From an uncultured Saccharospirillaceae bacterium (GTDB taxonomy: Bacteria; Pseudomonadota; Gammaproteobacteria; Pseudomonadales; Oceanobacteraceae): a stretch of DNA of 64,000 nucleotides. Under the pieces are notes generated by a model. That model ran no database searches, was not told the DNA's origin, and worked only from the letters and a program-made list of their open reading frames with translations. Shown piece by piece: positions 51,064-60,940 of this stretch. A program made the translations under genes and the position numbers. Location: NCBI GenBank assembly GCA_947503895.1, contig CANNFT010000013.1:62001-126000 (forward strand), given 5' to 3'. The number at the start of each line of letters is the position of its first letter. Position 1 is the first letter of the stretch.

Positions 51064-53325
51064 TTAATGTACGTTAGAAGATTGAGCGCTTGCTTTTAAG
51101 CGTTCCATCAACGTTGATGGTTTACCTATGGGTGTTTGTTCATAGTCGCAGACACCTGTAGGAAACGTTGACTCTAACTGAGATAAATAAGGCGTCATAT
51201 CAACGGGATGGTATAACCCATTCTCTATCGCTTTTGCTACCGGTTGCAAAGCGCACTTTAAGGTTTCGGACTGCATATTGTCACCCGCGATTAATCGTGA
51301 GCTGGACTTCATGGGGTACTTTTGTAAACACGGGCCTTCTGGGCGTTGGTTCCAGTTTCCATCCCAAGCGCTTTTTCCATCAAAAACCAATGTTCCTGAT
51401 TCATCGTAACATCTGTCATTAATGTTAGCTGGGCGATTGCTCGCAAGAGATTTCTGCGGGTTTTCGCGGATGTTCATCATCCATTGGTCGATTGCTTCTA
51501 GGGCATCCGGTACTGGGTTGTGTGGTTTCATGGCGGTCCAAATCAATTGCTGATCGGACTTTCCGAACATTGATTCAATGCGTTGCCGGGTAGAGAACGA
51601 AGCCCAACTATGATGTATATCCAGTGTTTCGTCTAAGTAATGGCGCAGATCAATAATGGGAATTTCCAATAACCCTGTAAATAAATGACCGCTTTTATAC
51701 GCTGCTGCCACTGCACCGGGGTTTGCTTGGGTTCTTGCAGCCATGTTTTTTTCCCCATTGTGGGTCATATTATGCTGGCTCCATAATTTAAACTGATACA
51801 GTTCACCTTGCCCGCTAAAATGCCAGTAGTACTCATTTTCCATTTCCGATTGTGGCTTCCAGCCTCCAATGTGTTGATTGAGAGAAATAAACGTTTCAAC
51901 ATTTATGTCGCCGGTTTTCAACGCGGCCAATCCGTATTGGACACCTTCGTTATCAAAAAGTGAGTTTGCCCAGCCTTGATCATCCGTGCCGTAGAATGAA
52001 ACAAGATTACTCCAGTGACTCCACTGCGTGCGTGACCGAATATCCTCTGAGTATTGAAAATAATCTGCGTTGAATGCCGGGTTGTTAATGGTCGCATGAG
52101 GGCCGCGCCACCCATTCGAGCATTCTGATGCGCCGGCCGGTGCGCTAGGCCACTTAAAGCGCAAGATGTCTGTAATCATTTTAAAATGGCCATACTTATT
52201 TTCTGCACCCTGCACATGACTCAGGCCCAATAGACGCTCTCGGTTTTCCCAGTCTTGCCAATGTTCGTTATCTTCATCCAATACATCAAAGTAGTAATCA
52301 AATAGTTCGCAATCTAGCGCATAACTAATTTGCGTCACCATATCGGGATAGGAATATTGTGCGATGCCAGCATCAATAATACCGGGCCGATTTTGCGCCA
52401 AAAGGTATTGCTGAATAGCGCCTCCTGATCCACCCAAGCCCACGGTATAAAGCGGCTCACCATAGCGTGTGATGAATTGCTTTTTTACCCGCATGGCGGT
52501 GTCTTCCGATAGCCATATATCATAGTGATTTGATGTTTCTGTACCTGTGGAATAGGCGATGGCATAACCGTCATTTAGTGACTGTTCAAGGTCTTTAGTA
52601 ATGTGCTTCAGCTTTAATATACCTTGATGGAAACCAATGCTTATGCCACCTTTAAAATGATAGATCAGCTTATTATTCCAGCGTGAAGATGGTGAATCGA
52701 GTGCAATTTCTTCCTTGGCAATGGGCAATAATAATGCGTAAATAAATCGATTAATTGTACCGGTTTCAATTCTGAGCCAATGTTTAGCATCGGGCAGAGA
52801 ATGTAGATTACTTTGTGCACGGATTAACGCTTCTGGCGAGAGCTTTGTATACTTTCCTTTGGCTTCCAGTTGGTAGTAATAATGAACTTGAGTCGGTAAG
52901 GCACAATCTTGGCTGTATCCCTTAATCACATCTTTATTGATGGTGCCGTCTTCTAAAACCTCATAGACTGGAATACCTACGCCAGAATGATTATCAATGA
53001 TGGGTTGGCCCAGTCCAGACTCTTCCGTTTGGCATAAAAATGGGTATTGCATCGGGCCTGCAAATAAAGGAGTAATCGGGCCGGTTTGTCCGGGCAGTAT
53101 TGGGAATTGAAAAGGATCTTGAGGTCGTTTTATAAATCTAGGATGCTCCCCAGCATAGGGTTTAACCACGTTATAAAAATTGAAGGCATCCGGCGTGCCG
53201 AGGACTTTGTTTTTGTCCGATGGCGGGAGCATACTTTGTTCGAGTTCCAAATAGTAATAGTAACCTACCCCAAGCGCTGACAGCATTCCCAGAATTAATA
53301 TTGTTAAAAGCCACCGACACTTCAT
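51064..53325 (-). CDS. DUF6351-family alpha/beta hydrolase-like protein 1
   Basis: A 753-residue exported protein: one N-terminal hydrophobic helix (about residues 5-24) anchors or exports it. Most of the length matches the DUF6351 pattern: PFLCQTEESGLGQP (95-108), then WLSEDTAMRVKKQF (271-284), then the elbow GGSGGA with Ser300, a G-x-S-G-G nucleophile signature, and later GASECSNGWRG. I infer an extracytoplasmic serine hydrolase; the substrate is unknown. A closely similar copy follows upstream (53497), apparently an old tandem duplication. Confidence 0.8.
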   Translation of the reverse strand: MKCRWLLTILILGMLSALGVGYYYYLELEQSMLPPSDKNKVLGTPDAFNFYNVVKPYAGEHPRFIKRPQDPFQFPILPGQTGPITPLFAGPMQYPFLCQTEESGLGQPIIDNHSGVGIPVYEVLEDGTINKDVIKGYSQDCALPTQVHYYYQLEAKGKYTKLSPEALIRAQSNLHSLPDAKHWLRIETGTINRFIYALLLPIAKEEIALDSPSSRWNNKLIYHFKGGISIGFHQGILKLKHITKDLEQSLNDGYAIAYSTGTETSNHYDIWLSEDTAMRVKKQFITRYGEPLYTVGLGGSGGAIQQYLLAQNRPGIIDAGIAQYSYPDMVTQISYALDCELFDYYFDVLDEDNEHWQDWENRERLLGLSHVQGAENKYGHFKMITDILRFKWPSAPAGASECSNGWRGPHATINNPAFNADYFQYSEDIRSRTQWSHWSNLVSFYGTDDQGWANSLFDNEGVQYGLAALKTGDINVETFISLNQHIGGWKPQSEMENEYYWHFSGQGELYQFKLWSQHNMTHNGEKNMAARTQANPGAVAAAYKSGHLFTGLLEIPIIDLRHYLDETLDIHHSWASFSTRQRIESMFGKSDQQLIWTAMKPHNPVPDALEAIDQWMMNIRENPQKSLASNRPANINDRCYDESGTLVFDGKSAWDGNWNQRPEGPCLQKYPMKSSSRLIAGDNMQSETLKCALQPVAKAIENGLYHPVDMTPYLSQLESTFPTGVCDYEQTPIGKPSTLMERLKASAQSSNVH

Positions 53326-53496
53326 AGGGATATCCTTATTTGATTCAGCGATTGGTATTCGTCCGAATGCCGTAGTGGAATAGCCATTCGGGTGCGATAG
53401 TTAAATAAAAGGGAGATGCTGTGATTGTAACTTGTATTAGCAGAATCGCAATAAAGCGGGGAGCGGTAAAATTAAATCCTGGGTAATGATTTAATT

Positions 53497-55743
53497 TCAC
53501 TGGCTGACTTTATTGAAGGCTTTGGACTTTAACGCCTGTATCAGATTATCCGGCCTGCCTGCTGGTGATGAATCATAATCACAAACGCCTGTTGGAAAGA
53601 TCGCCTTCAGTTCGTCTAGGTAACCTGACATGTTTACATCACCGTACACCCCTCGATCAATGGCCGATTCAATGGACTGTCGTTGACATTTAAGTACTTC
53701 AGATTGGAGTTTTTCCCCTGCTACCATTCTTGAACTGCTATTCATAGGAAATCGGCGCATACATGGGCCGTCTGATTGGTTATTCCATGCGCCATTCCAT
53801 GCATCATCCCCTTCATACTCCAACTCAAACGCTTCGTTGTAACAACGATCCTGAAGGTTTAACGGGCGGTTTTGACTGACAGTGCGCTCAGGGTGGTTTG
53901 CGATATTATTGAGCCAAGTATCAAGTGCATCAAATGCTTCCTTAAAAGGTTTGTGAGGTTTAATCGCGGTCCAAATGACTTGTTGCCCCATTTCTCCCGT
54001 CGCATCTTGAATACGAAGACGAGAACTGAATGATGCCCAGGTATGATGAATATCTAATTGATCATCTAGGTAATGGCGTAAATCAATGATGGGGATGTCT
54101 AAATAGCCTGTGTATATTAAACCCGCTTGATAGGCTGCTTTTACTGTCTGGGGATTTATTCGACTGCGTGGAGCAAGTGGCACCGATTGCGCATTGTGCG
54201 TCATATTATGTTGGCTAGAAATTTTGATATCTTTCAAATCACCATGGCCGCTGATATGCCAATAATATTCTTTTGTCATGGAGTCTTGGTGTTTCCATCC
54301 ACCTATGCGGCTATTTAAATGCATAAAAGTTTCGGCGCTGATGTCACCGTTGCGAAGAGCTTTCAACCCATATTGAACACCTTCATTATCGAAGAGTGAA
54401 TTTGACCATCCTTGATCGTCTGTACCGTAAATATGATTAAGGTTAGCCCAGTGACTCCATTGAGTATTTTTTACAATGTCTTCGGCATATCGATAGTACT
54501 CTCCAGTGAAATGAGGGTTATTGATTAAAGCATGACTACCGCGCCACCCGTTGGAACATTCAGAAGCCCCTGAAGGGAACGATGGCCAGCGAAAATTTAA
54601 TAAATCAACGATGGCTTTGTAGGTAGTAAATTTATTGGGGTAACCATGAATGCTGCTCAAGCCGAGCACTGTTTTTCGTTTTTCCCAGTCTTGCCAATCT
54701 TTATTATGTCGAGCTGTTTCATCGAAGTAATATTCCAAAAGCTCGCAATCGAGTGAATAGGCAACTTGGGTGGCCATATCCGGGTAAGAGTACAATGCAA
54801 TACCAGCATCTATGAGGCCGGGTCTGTTTTGTGCAATCAAATACTGCTGAAGGGCGCCGCCACTGCCGCCAATTCCCACAGTGTATTTAGGTTTTCCATA
54901 TCGCCCAATAAACTGACGCTTAACTCGCATGGCTGTATCTTCAGACAACCAAATATCGTAATGACTGGCGGTTTCTGTACCGGTTGAAAATGCGATGGCG
55001 TAGCCATCGGCGAGCTGATACTTTAAGTCTCGACTAATATGGCTTAACCGCATAACACCTTGCCGATAACCAATACTAATTCCGCCTCTGAATTGGTATA
55101 TGAGTTTTTGATTCCATAGCGAACTGTCGGGTGATGATGGGAGGTCTGCTGCGCTTACCGGCATGATGATCGCGTACAGATATCGATTAATGGTTCCCAC
55201 TTCAATCCTAAGCCAAGTTTCAGCTTCGGGTAACACGACCATATCTTCTTTAGGTTGTTTCAATCGAATAAAGTCACCGTCTTTCTCTTTTTGGTAGTAG
55301 TATAAAATCTGAGTAGGAATCGAGCAGTCTTTGCTATAGCCAATGATTTTAGACTTATTTTTAATGCCTTTAGGCATTTCTGCGTACACAGGCACGCCTG
55401 CGCCTTCTTGATTGTCCACCAAGGGTTGGCCTAATCCAGATTCCTCCGACATGCATAAAAATGGATATTTATTAGCGCCAGCAAATAAAGGCGTCACGGG
55501 CCCTGTCTCACCGATAGCGATCGGGAAAGAGAATGTTTCTTTTGGTCGTTCTATTAATCTAGGATGGGGGCCATTGTAAGGGGAAAATCTAGGGTTGGAT
55601 TGATAGCTAGAAGGGAGTCCTAATACTTGTATTTTACTGGTGTCGGGTTTGAATTCATTTTCCAGCGTATCGTACATAAATCCGACACCGATGCTGCACA
55701 GTAAGATCATCGCACTGAATATTACGAGAAATCTACGCAACAT
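53497..55743 (-). CDS. DUF6351-family alpha/beta hydrolase-like protein 2
   Basis: A 748-residue paralogue of the preceding gene, with the same landmarks: PFLCMSEESGLGQP, WLSEDTAMRVKRQF and GGSGGA with Ser294, and the same Cys-containing GASECSNGWRG. The N-terminal helix is near residues 5-22. ATG at 55743 is chosen since a GGGGG stretch precedes it; the frame extends upstream to 55788. Both copies are on the minus strand with 172 bases between, so one transcript is possible. Function is unknown beyond an exported hydrolase. Confidence 0.8.
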   Translation of the reverse strand: MLRRFLVIFSAMILLCSIGVGFMYDTLENEFKPDTSKIQVLGLPSSYQSNPRFSPYNGPHPRLIERPKETFSFPIAIGETGPVTPLFAGANKYPFLCMSEESGLGQPLVDNQEGAGVPVYAEMPKGIKNKSKIIGYSKDCSIPTQILYYYQKEKDGDFIRLKQPKEDMVVLPEAETWLRIEVGTINRYLYAIIMPVSAADLPSSPDSSLWNQKLIYQFRGGISIGYRQGVMRLSHISRDLKYQLADGYAIAFSTGTETASHYDIWLSEDTAMRVKRQFIGRYGKPKYTVGIGGSGGALQQYLIAQNRPGLIDAGIALYSYPDMATQVAYSLDCELLEYYFDETARHNKDWQDWEKRKTVLGLSSIHGYPNKFTTYKAIVDLLNFRWPSFPSGASECSNGWRGSHALINNPHFTGEYYRYAEDIVKNTQWSHWANLNHIYGTDDQGWSNSLFDNEGVQYGLKALRNGDISAETFMHLNSRIGGWKHQDSMTKEYYWHISGHGDLKDIKISSQHNMTHNAQSVPLAPRSRINPQTVKAAYQAGLIYTGYLDIPIIDLRHYLDDQLDIHHTWASFSSRLRIQDATGEMGQQVIWTAIKPHKPFKEAFDALDTWLNNIANHPERTVSQNRPLNLQDRCYNEAFELEYEGDDAWNGAWNNQSDGPCMRRFPMNSSSRMVAGEKLQSEVLKCQRQSIESAIDRGVYGDVNMSGYLDELKAIFPTGVCDYDSSPAGRPDNLIQALKSKAFNKVSQ

Positions 55744-56002
55744 TATGAAAGCCCCCCTTTCATGAAGGTTCATACACCTTATCGACAATCTTAGGGGGTT
55801 AAATAGGGGGGCAACGAACGAATTGGTTATCAGTAATTTTTTTTAAGAAGTAATTGCATCATGTGGGTGACCACTACCTCTTTCAGTAAGCGGTAGTGGA
55901 GTGGATCGATTGGCATTAGAATTTTTAGGCTTATGGAGTTTTGTTATATTCACATTTAAAGGGCATATATGTCACTGTATTCATGCCGCTTCCTTTTCAG
56001 TG

Positions 56003-57187
56003 CTACTTATTTTCCAAGAGTGAAGTTTTTAATGGGGGTTGATGTTGTTCATTAAAGGGTAAGCGATCGTAGCAGTCTAATTGGTAATGTAAGATGTGCT
56101 CAGATTCTTCAATGAGAAAGTTTTGAACAGCGGAATGGAATTCTGGGCGGGCGAGCCAATGAAGTGAGTGCGTTATCACTGGTTCAAATCCTCGGCTTAT
56201 TTTATGTTCGCCTTGCGTACCCGGATCAAACTTTTTCAAGCGCTTTTCGATACAGATTTCAATGCCTTGATAATAACAAAGCTCAAAATGCAACGCAGGA
56301 ATATCGTGTGTGCACCCCCAATATCGGCCATATAAATTGTCGCCGTCAATAAAGTAAAGTGCGCAGGCCACAGGCCGCTGTTTGAGGGTAGCTTTTACAA
56401 GAATCATGTGTTCGCCCATTGAGGCAAGCATGATTGAAAACGCTTGAGGGGTTAAGTAACCCTGCATACCTCGGCGCATATATGTAATCTGATAGCATTG
56501 ATAAAAAAATTCGAGGTCTTGTGGCTGAATTTGATGCCCTGCTAACCGCTCAATGTTTATGCCTTCCCGTTCAATGGTGGCTCGTTCTTTTTTGACATCT
56601 TTTCTTTTTCGAGCTTTGAAGTGACTTAAATAATGCTCAAAGTTTTGATAGTCACGATTAAACCAATGAAATTGAACGCCTATACGTTGTAACCAATCAC
56701 CTTGGTTAAATGCCAACCGTTCTTCGTGATTTGGAAAAAGGTAATGAATGGAAGACCAATTAAATTCATAACACTGCTCTTGTAAAAACTGTTGTATCGA
56801 CTTAGCTGTTGAAGGTGTGATGGATTGCCCATGCCACCTCGGCCCCGTGGCGGGTGTGAAGGGTGCAGCGATGAGTAACTTAGGGTAATAGTTCAAACCA
56901 TACTTGTCGTAAGCTTCGGCCCACCCCCAGTCGAACACATATTCTCCATAGGAGTGGTCCTTCAAAAAACAGGTCAATAGCCAATCATTTCGACCATCGG
57001 GATGCGGTAGACCTTCAGGCTGGCTCTCTTGAGCTGTCTGTCCAGTCAAGTACTTGGGCTGCCAGCCGGTTTGATCACCGATTGAACCGGATAATTCGAG
57101 TGCCGATAAAAATTCTTTCGATGTGAACGGGTAATCGAGCTGCCACACCGAATCGGAAACGGACTCTATAGTGTTTTTCCATTGCAT
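56003..57187 (-). CDS. FemAB-like GNAT-fold protein (DUF482)
   Basis: A 394-residue protein of the FemAB_like/DUF482 family: two tandem GNAT-like halves, with HYLSHFKARKRKDVKKERATI near 180-200 and YGRYWGCTHDIPALHFELCYYQGIEI near 285-310. Relatives occur as single genes in many proteobacteria and are assumed to be N-acyltransferases. The substrate is unknown. It lies alone on the minus strand, divergent from a HIT protein gene. Confidence 0.82.
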   Translation of the reverse strand: MQWKNTIESVSDSVWQLDYPFTSKEFLSALELSGSIGDQTGWQPKYLTGQTAQESQPEGLPHPDGRNDWLLTCFLKDHSYGEYVFDWGWAEAYDKYGLNYYPKLLIAAPFTPATGPRWHGQSITPSTAKSIQQFLQEQCYEFNWSSIHYLFPNHEERLAFNQGDWLQRIGVQFHWFNRDYQNFEHYLSHFKARKRKDVKKERATIEREGINIERLAGHQIQPQDLEFFYQCYQITYMRRGMQGYLTPQAFSIMLASMGEHMILVKATLKQRPVACALYFIDGDNLYGRYWGCTHDIPALHFELCYYQGIEICIEKRLKKFDPGTQGEHKISRGFEPVITHSLHWLARPEFHSAVQNFLIEESEHILHYQLDCYDRLPFNEQHQPPLKTSLLENK

Positions 57188-57239
57188 ATTTTGTGTATTT
57201 ATTGGTTAAATCCCAGCATGATCAAAGAAGGAGTCAATT

Positions 57240-57689
57240 ATGTACGCGCTTGATCCTCAGCTTCAACAAGATACTGTTCGATTAGGGCAGTTTTCGTTAT
57301 GTGATGTCTTATTAATGAAAGACGCTCAATATCCATGGGTGATATTAGTGCCTAGACGTTCCAGTATACGAGAGGCCTTTCATTTGTCGTCTGAAGATCG
57401 GCATCTACTTACGGATGAAAGTGCTTATGTCAGTCAGCGGATGTCAGACTTTTTCGAGGCAGATTCAATGAATGTTGCAGCGTTGGGTAATGTTGTTTCG
57501 CAATTACACATACATCACGTTGTGCGCAAGCACGAAGATCCTGCTTGGCCAAAACCGGTTTGGGGTCATTTGCCACCTAAGCTGTACACCGAAATTGAAC
57601 TGAATGCACAAGTTGAAGCGCTGACCCGATTATTTAGTGATCGGTTTGTCGCGTCTTCCGACAGTGAAAATGAAGATTCCCTTTACTAA
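57240..57689 (+). CDS. HIT-family protein
   Basis: A 149-residue HIT protein. The signature reads QLHIHHVV; the His-x-His-x-His triad of classical hydrolases is incomplete because the third position is Val. This variant, together with the ending DPAWPKPVWG, is typical of a proteobacterial HIT subgroup with loosely known function (dinucleotide-type hydrolases). It is divergent from the FemAB-like gene and probably monocistronic. Confidence 0.87.
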   Translation: MYALDPQLQQDTVRLGQFSLCDVLLMKDAQYPWVILVPRRSSIREAFHLSSEDRHLLTDESAYVSQRMSDFFEADSMNVAALGNVVSQLHIHHVVRKHEDPAWPKPVWGHLPPKLYTEIELNAQVEALTRLFSDRFVASSDSENEDSLY

Positions 57690-57755
57690 TTGAGTCCATA
57701 AACCTGATGGCTCGATCGTCAGGTAAAAGCAAGCTCGATACCCGCATTGAGGGTT

Positions 57756-58538
57756 TCAAGGTTGGAGGTGTTGCTCCATAGTAGGCAGTATCTCCATCGC
57801 CCAATTTTCGTATCCCAGTGCTGACGGGTGATAACCATCTTCCGCCATCATTTCTTTTGCCACTTTCAGTTTTGCTCCCAAATGGACAGCCTGTCCGTGT
57901 ACTTTACAAAGCCTTTGAATTTCTAAATCTAATAGCATTGATCTCAGCCCAAGCCACCATTTAAGCGGTGAGGGCAGTGCCGGAAACTGCATCATAGGGG
58001 GCACTTGTGTGAAGAATATAGGGCCATTTGTCACGTTAGACAGTTGCAGCGTTAGGGTGTTTAAAGATTGGTACCATTGCCGAATAGGGGTGAGCTTTGT
58101 CGTATCATTGACCCCCATTGTGACCACAACCACATCAAAAGACTCATCAAACGTAGGCAGTTGGTCGATGAGTTCTTGAAGGCGAATACCATTCACCCCG
58201 TGTATGTGCCAGTGAACATTAGAATGTGTTTTCGAGCTCAGTTGCTGGGCGATTTGGCTCGTAAAGCCGTTTTGAATATCTTGCACCCCAACCCCTGCCA
58301 CCGTCGACTCACCAATATGCAGTAACTTCATGGAAGTTTCGGAAGGGGTGTTTGGCGTTTGCAAGATCGTCAGATCTTCCTCACGCTCAATCACTCCCGC
58401 ACGACGACCGGAAGCTTCTGGCAATCGTAAAGTTTTACGTTTGACGTAAATAGCCTGCGGTAGGATGAGGATCAGCCCAGGTAAAGACACCAGCCAGATC
58501 AGGCGGAAAAGTAAGACCTTTAAATGAAATCGAATCAT
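57756..58538 (-). CDS. SGNH/GDSL-type hydrolase
   Basis: A 260-residue protein with one N-terminal hydrophobic segment (about residues 8-30; signal or anchor) and an SGNH hydrolase domain: block I HIGESTVAG with Ser in GES, block III GVND and block V DGYHPS with the catalytic Asp-His. It should act as an esterase, thioesterase or acetylhydrolase in the envelope. It lies on the minus strand just after the uracil-DNA glycosylase family gene (44-base gap), though no functional link is evident. Confidence 0.88.
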   Translation of the reverse strand: MIRFHLKVLLFRLIWLVSLPGLILILPQAIYVKRKTLRLPEASGRRAGVIEREEDLTILQTPNTPSETSMKLLHIGESTVAGVGVQDIQNGFTSQIAQQLSSKTHSNVHWHIHGVNGIRLQELIDQLPTFDESFDVVVVTMGVNDTTKLTPIRQWYQSLNTLTLQLSNVTNGPIFFTQVPPMMQFPALPSPLKWWLGLRSMLLDLEIQRLCKVHGQAVHLGAKLKVAKEMMAEDGYHPSALGYENWAMEILPTMEQHLQP

Positions 58539-58582
58539 GGGCTTCGCTCAGGTTGTTTGGGGGCTATGCGATGTTCTTTTGG

Positions 58583-59161
58583 TTAGCTGATTACTTGCTG
58601 CAAATAGGGTACCACGGTCTGCTCAAACCAGGGGTGTTTCTTCATCCAATATTGGTTTCTCGGTGAGGGGTGAGGTAAACAAATGTAGGGTTTCGGTGTT
58701 GCTTCAAAATGTTTAACGCGTTCCGTTAACGTTGGGTAGCGACGTAGGTAATCACTGTGCTTAAGGTAATACTGCTGTGCATAGTTACCGATTAATAGAA
58801 TGTGCTTTATGTTGGGTAGGGCGTTTAAAATCTGTTCATGCCATAGTGGTGCGCATTCTGTTCTTGGCGGTAAGTCACCTGACTTTCCCTTACCCGGGTA
58901 GCAAAACCCCATTGGCATAATGGCCGTCTTTTGTTTGTTGTAAAAATCTTCGGTTGATTGGTTTAACCAAGTGCGCAGTCGGTTTCCACTGGCATCGTTC
59001 CAAGGAATACCCGTTTGCTCAACCTTTAGTCCTGGCGCTTGTCCAATAATGAGTAAGGTTGCAGATTCGTGTAGCTGTACCACAGGTTGAGGAGGGAATG
59101 GTAAATGCGCTTTACAGACGTCGCATTGTCGAATTGCATTGACTAATGGAATAAGGCTCAT
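58583..59161 (-). CDS. uracil-DNA glycosylase family protein
   Basis: A 192-residue UDG-superfamily protein: Cys-rich start (RQCDVCKAHLPF), IIGQAPGLKVEQTGIPW with the GQAPG loop of family 4-like enzymes, and LPHPSPRN at the C-terminal motif. The N-terminal Cys pattern may coordinate an iron-sulfur cluster, although not all four ligands are visible by eye. Possible roles are removal of uracil or other damaged bases from DNA. A bidirectional terminator separates it from the HU-like gene. Confidence 0.8.
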   Translation of the reverse strand: MSLIPLVNAIRQCDVCKAHLPFPPQPVVQLHESATLLIIGQAPGLKVEQTGIPWNDASGNRLRTWLNQSTEDFYNKQKTAIMPMGFCYPGKGKSGDLPPRTECAPLWHEQILNALPNIKHILLIGNYAQQYYLKHSDYLRRYPTLTERVKHFEATPKPYICLPHPSPRNQYWMKKHPWFEQTVVPYLQQVIS

Positions 59162-59217
59162 CGTTATTGGCTAAGCGGGCTCATGTCGATGATGGAATAA
59201 TCGGTGGTAAAATAAAC

Positions 59218-59254
59218 AAAAACGAGCAGCGATGGAGGTCGGTGCTCGTTTTTT
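59218..59254. terminator. strong bidirectional terminator
   Basis: AAAAACGAGCA and TGCTCGTTTTT form a perfect 11-bp stem (59218-59228 with 59243-59253), with T-runs on both strands. It ends the minus-strand HU-like gene and would also stop + strand transcripts. Confidence 0.9.
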
Positions 59255-59312
59255 AGGCTTATCACCCATGAATGAGGTGTTGCATAGGCAATTAACTCAT
59301 TCAGAGTTGGAC

Positions 59313-59744
59313 TTACTCAGCCATTTCTTTCAATTTCTTCAATGGACGAATCTTCAACGCAATAGAAGCAGGCTTCGCCTTGAACGTTGTTTCTTCACCT
59401 GTGAACGGGTTGATGCCTTTACGTGCTTTTTTAGCAGGCTTTTTAACCGCTGAAATCTTAAGTAGACCAGGTAGGACAAACTCACCTATAGCACGTTTTT
59501 TCACGTGACGTTCGATGATATCAGACAGCTCATCCAGTACAGATTGAACCTGCTTCTTGCTCAGTTCAGTGTTGTCGGCGATTTCAGTCAAAATTTGAGT
59601 TTTGCTGTAACGTTCTGCAACAGCTGTCAATTTCTTAGCAGGTGCTTTTACTGCTTTTTTAGCTGCTGTTTTCTTAGTAGCGGTTTTCTTTGCTACTGTT
59701 TTTTTTACTGCGGCTTTTTTGCGAGCTGTTTTTTTAGCAGCCAT
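59313..59744 (-). CDS. HU-like DNA-binding protein with lysine-rich H1-like tail
   Basis: A 143-residue protein that starts with about 40 residues of AAKK/TAKK repeats (histone H1-like, positively charged) and continues with an HU/IHF-type domain (about residues 45-135; YSKTQILTEIADNTELSKKQ, then GINPFTGEE of the DNA-binding arm). It should bind and compact DNA. Similar H1-tailed HU proteins are known in some gammaproteobacteria. ATG at 59744 is chosen because the longer frame has no ribosome site. It is probably monocistronic; its terminator is at 59218. Confidence 0.85.
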   Translation of the reverse strand: MAAKKTARKKAAVKKTVAKKTATKKTAAKKAVKAPAKKLTAVAERYSKTQILTEIADNTELSKKQVQSVLDELSDIIERHVKKRAIGEFVLPGLLKISAVKKPAKKARKGINPFTGEETTFKAKPASIALKIRPLKKLKEMAE

Positions 59745-59824
59745 GGACAGTATCCTTTTCGTGATGGATGTAATCGTAGGGCAATATATAAAGGAACATT
59801 TCGACGCAAGCAAGAAAAAAAGCT

Positions 59825-60940
59825 TTATTTACCGGCTTTTTTTTGTTTTTTGGTGTGTAGGCTACGAACTGCTTCATTAAAATGTCCAACCCAGAATGGA
59901 CAATACAAGATACCGGCTTGTTGGTTGATCTCAGTAATGGCTCTAACAATTGGACGTTGTTGGTCGTTTTGGTAGGCGCGTGTTTGTGTAATGGCTTCGA
60001 AGCTATCCACAATTGCCAGTAGTTTTGCACCGGTGCAAATGTCTTTATCCTTTAGCCCTTGTGGGTAGCCGCTACCATCTAAACGTTCATGGTGCTGCTT
60101 TATGATTTCAGTCGCCATACCCCAAATATCGAAAGGACGAATCAGTTCACAGACGACATTTACATGGTTTTTCACCCAAGCCCAATCATGACGGCTGAGA
60201 TTACTGGCTTTCTTCACCATACTTTTTGGCACGAACGCCATACCTAGATCATGTAAATAAACTGCAGTTTGCAGTTGGTCAGTTGGCAGTGGATTGCCAG
60301 CATTTAAGTTCATGGTCATTGCCAGCTCAAACATGCGTTCTGTTCGTCCTGCACCATACGGTGACCGATGATCAAACAACAAACTGAGCTGTAAGAAAAA
60401 AGCGACCTCTTCGTTGATTTCTTCTTGTGTGAAATAGTGCTCTGTTTGCTCGGCATCGGCTTCAAAGGTGGGTTTTGTTTCAGGGGCGAGTGTTTGAATG
60501 ACGGCGAGTGTTTGCTGCTGCTGTTCATCGCCTTTTAGGCGCGCCATTTTCGCAACCATGGAAGCGACATTATTGTAATGTTTATCGTTAAATCCGTCTT
60601 TTTTGGCAATGAATGCCATCAGTTCTTTATGAGTTAGGTCGAGTGTGAGTAAGAGTACATCACTGACGGCAGCGGTATAAGGCAACTGTTTTTTACGTAG
60701 TTCATCGATGACGTCTTCAATGGATTGCAATAACGGAAGATACTGGTGTATTCCGATGAGTCCAACATCTCCTTTAACCGTGTGAACCTCTCTAAATAAA
60801 GTACGAACCAGCTCTAAATCGTCAGGAGATGATTCCAATTTAAGCAGTAAATCTGCACATATTGCATGCTTCTCTTCCAGCTCATCTTTTAAGTCGTGAA
60901 GTAAATCAGGATCAATGTCTGTAACCTTGGCTGCACCCAT
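59825..60940 (-). CDS. HPt domain fused to HD-GYP c-di-GMP phosphodiesterase
   Basis: A 371-residue protein. The N-terminal four-helix HPt-like domain (about residues 10-115) carries EVHTVKGDVG with the phospho-accepting His53. From about residue 180 an HD-GYP domain follows: LHDLGM (229-234) and HHERLDGSGYP (283-293). A phosphorelay could thereby control c-di-GMP hydrolysis directly. No kinase or regulator is adjacent. The HPt-HD-GYP combination is uncommon. A palindrome lies upstream of the start. Confidence 0.87.
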   Translation of the reverse strand: MGAAKVTDIDPDLLHDLKDELEEKHAICADLLLKLESSPDDLELVRTLFREVHTVKGDVGLIGIHQYLPLLQSIEDVIDELRKKQLPYTAAVSDVLLLTLDLTHKELMAFIAKKDGFNDKHYNNVASMVAKMARLKGDEQQQQTLAVIQTLAPETKPTFEADAEQTEHYFTQEEINEEVAFFLQLSLLFDHRSPYGAGRTERMFELAMTMNLNAGNPLPTDQLQTAVYLHDLGMAFVPKSMVKKASNLSRHDWAWVKNHVNVVCELIRPFDIWGMATEIIKQHHERLDGSGYPQGLKDKDICTGAKLLAIVDSFEAITQTRAYQNDQQRPIVRAITEINQQAGILYCPFWVGHFNEAVRSLHTKKQKKAGK

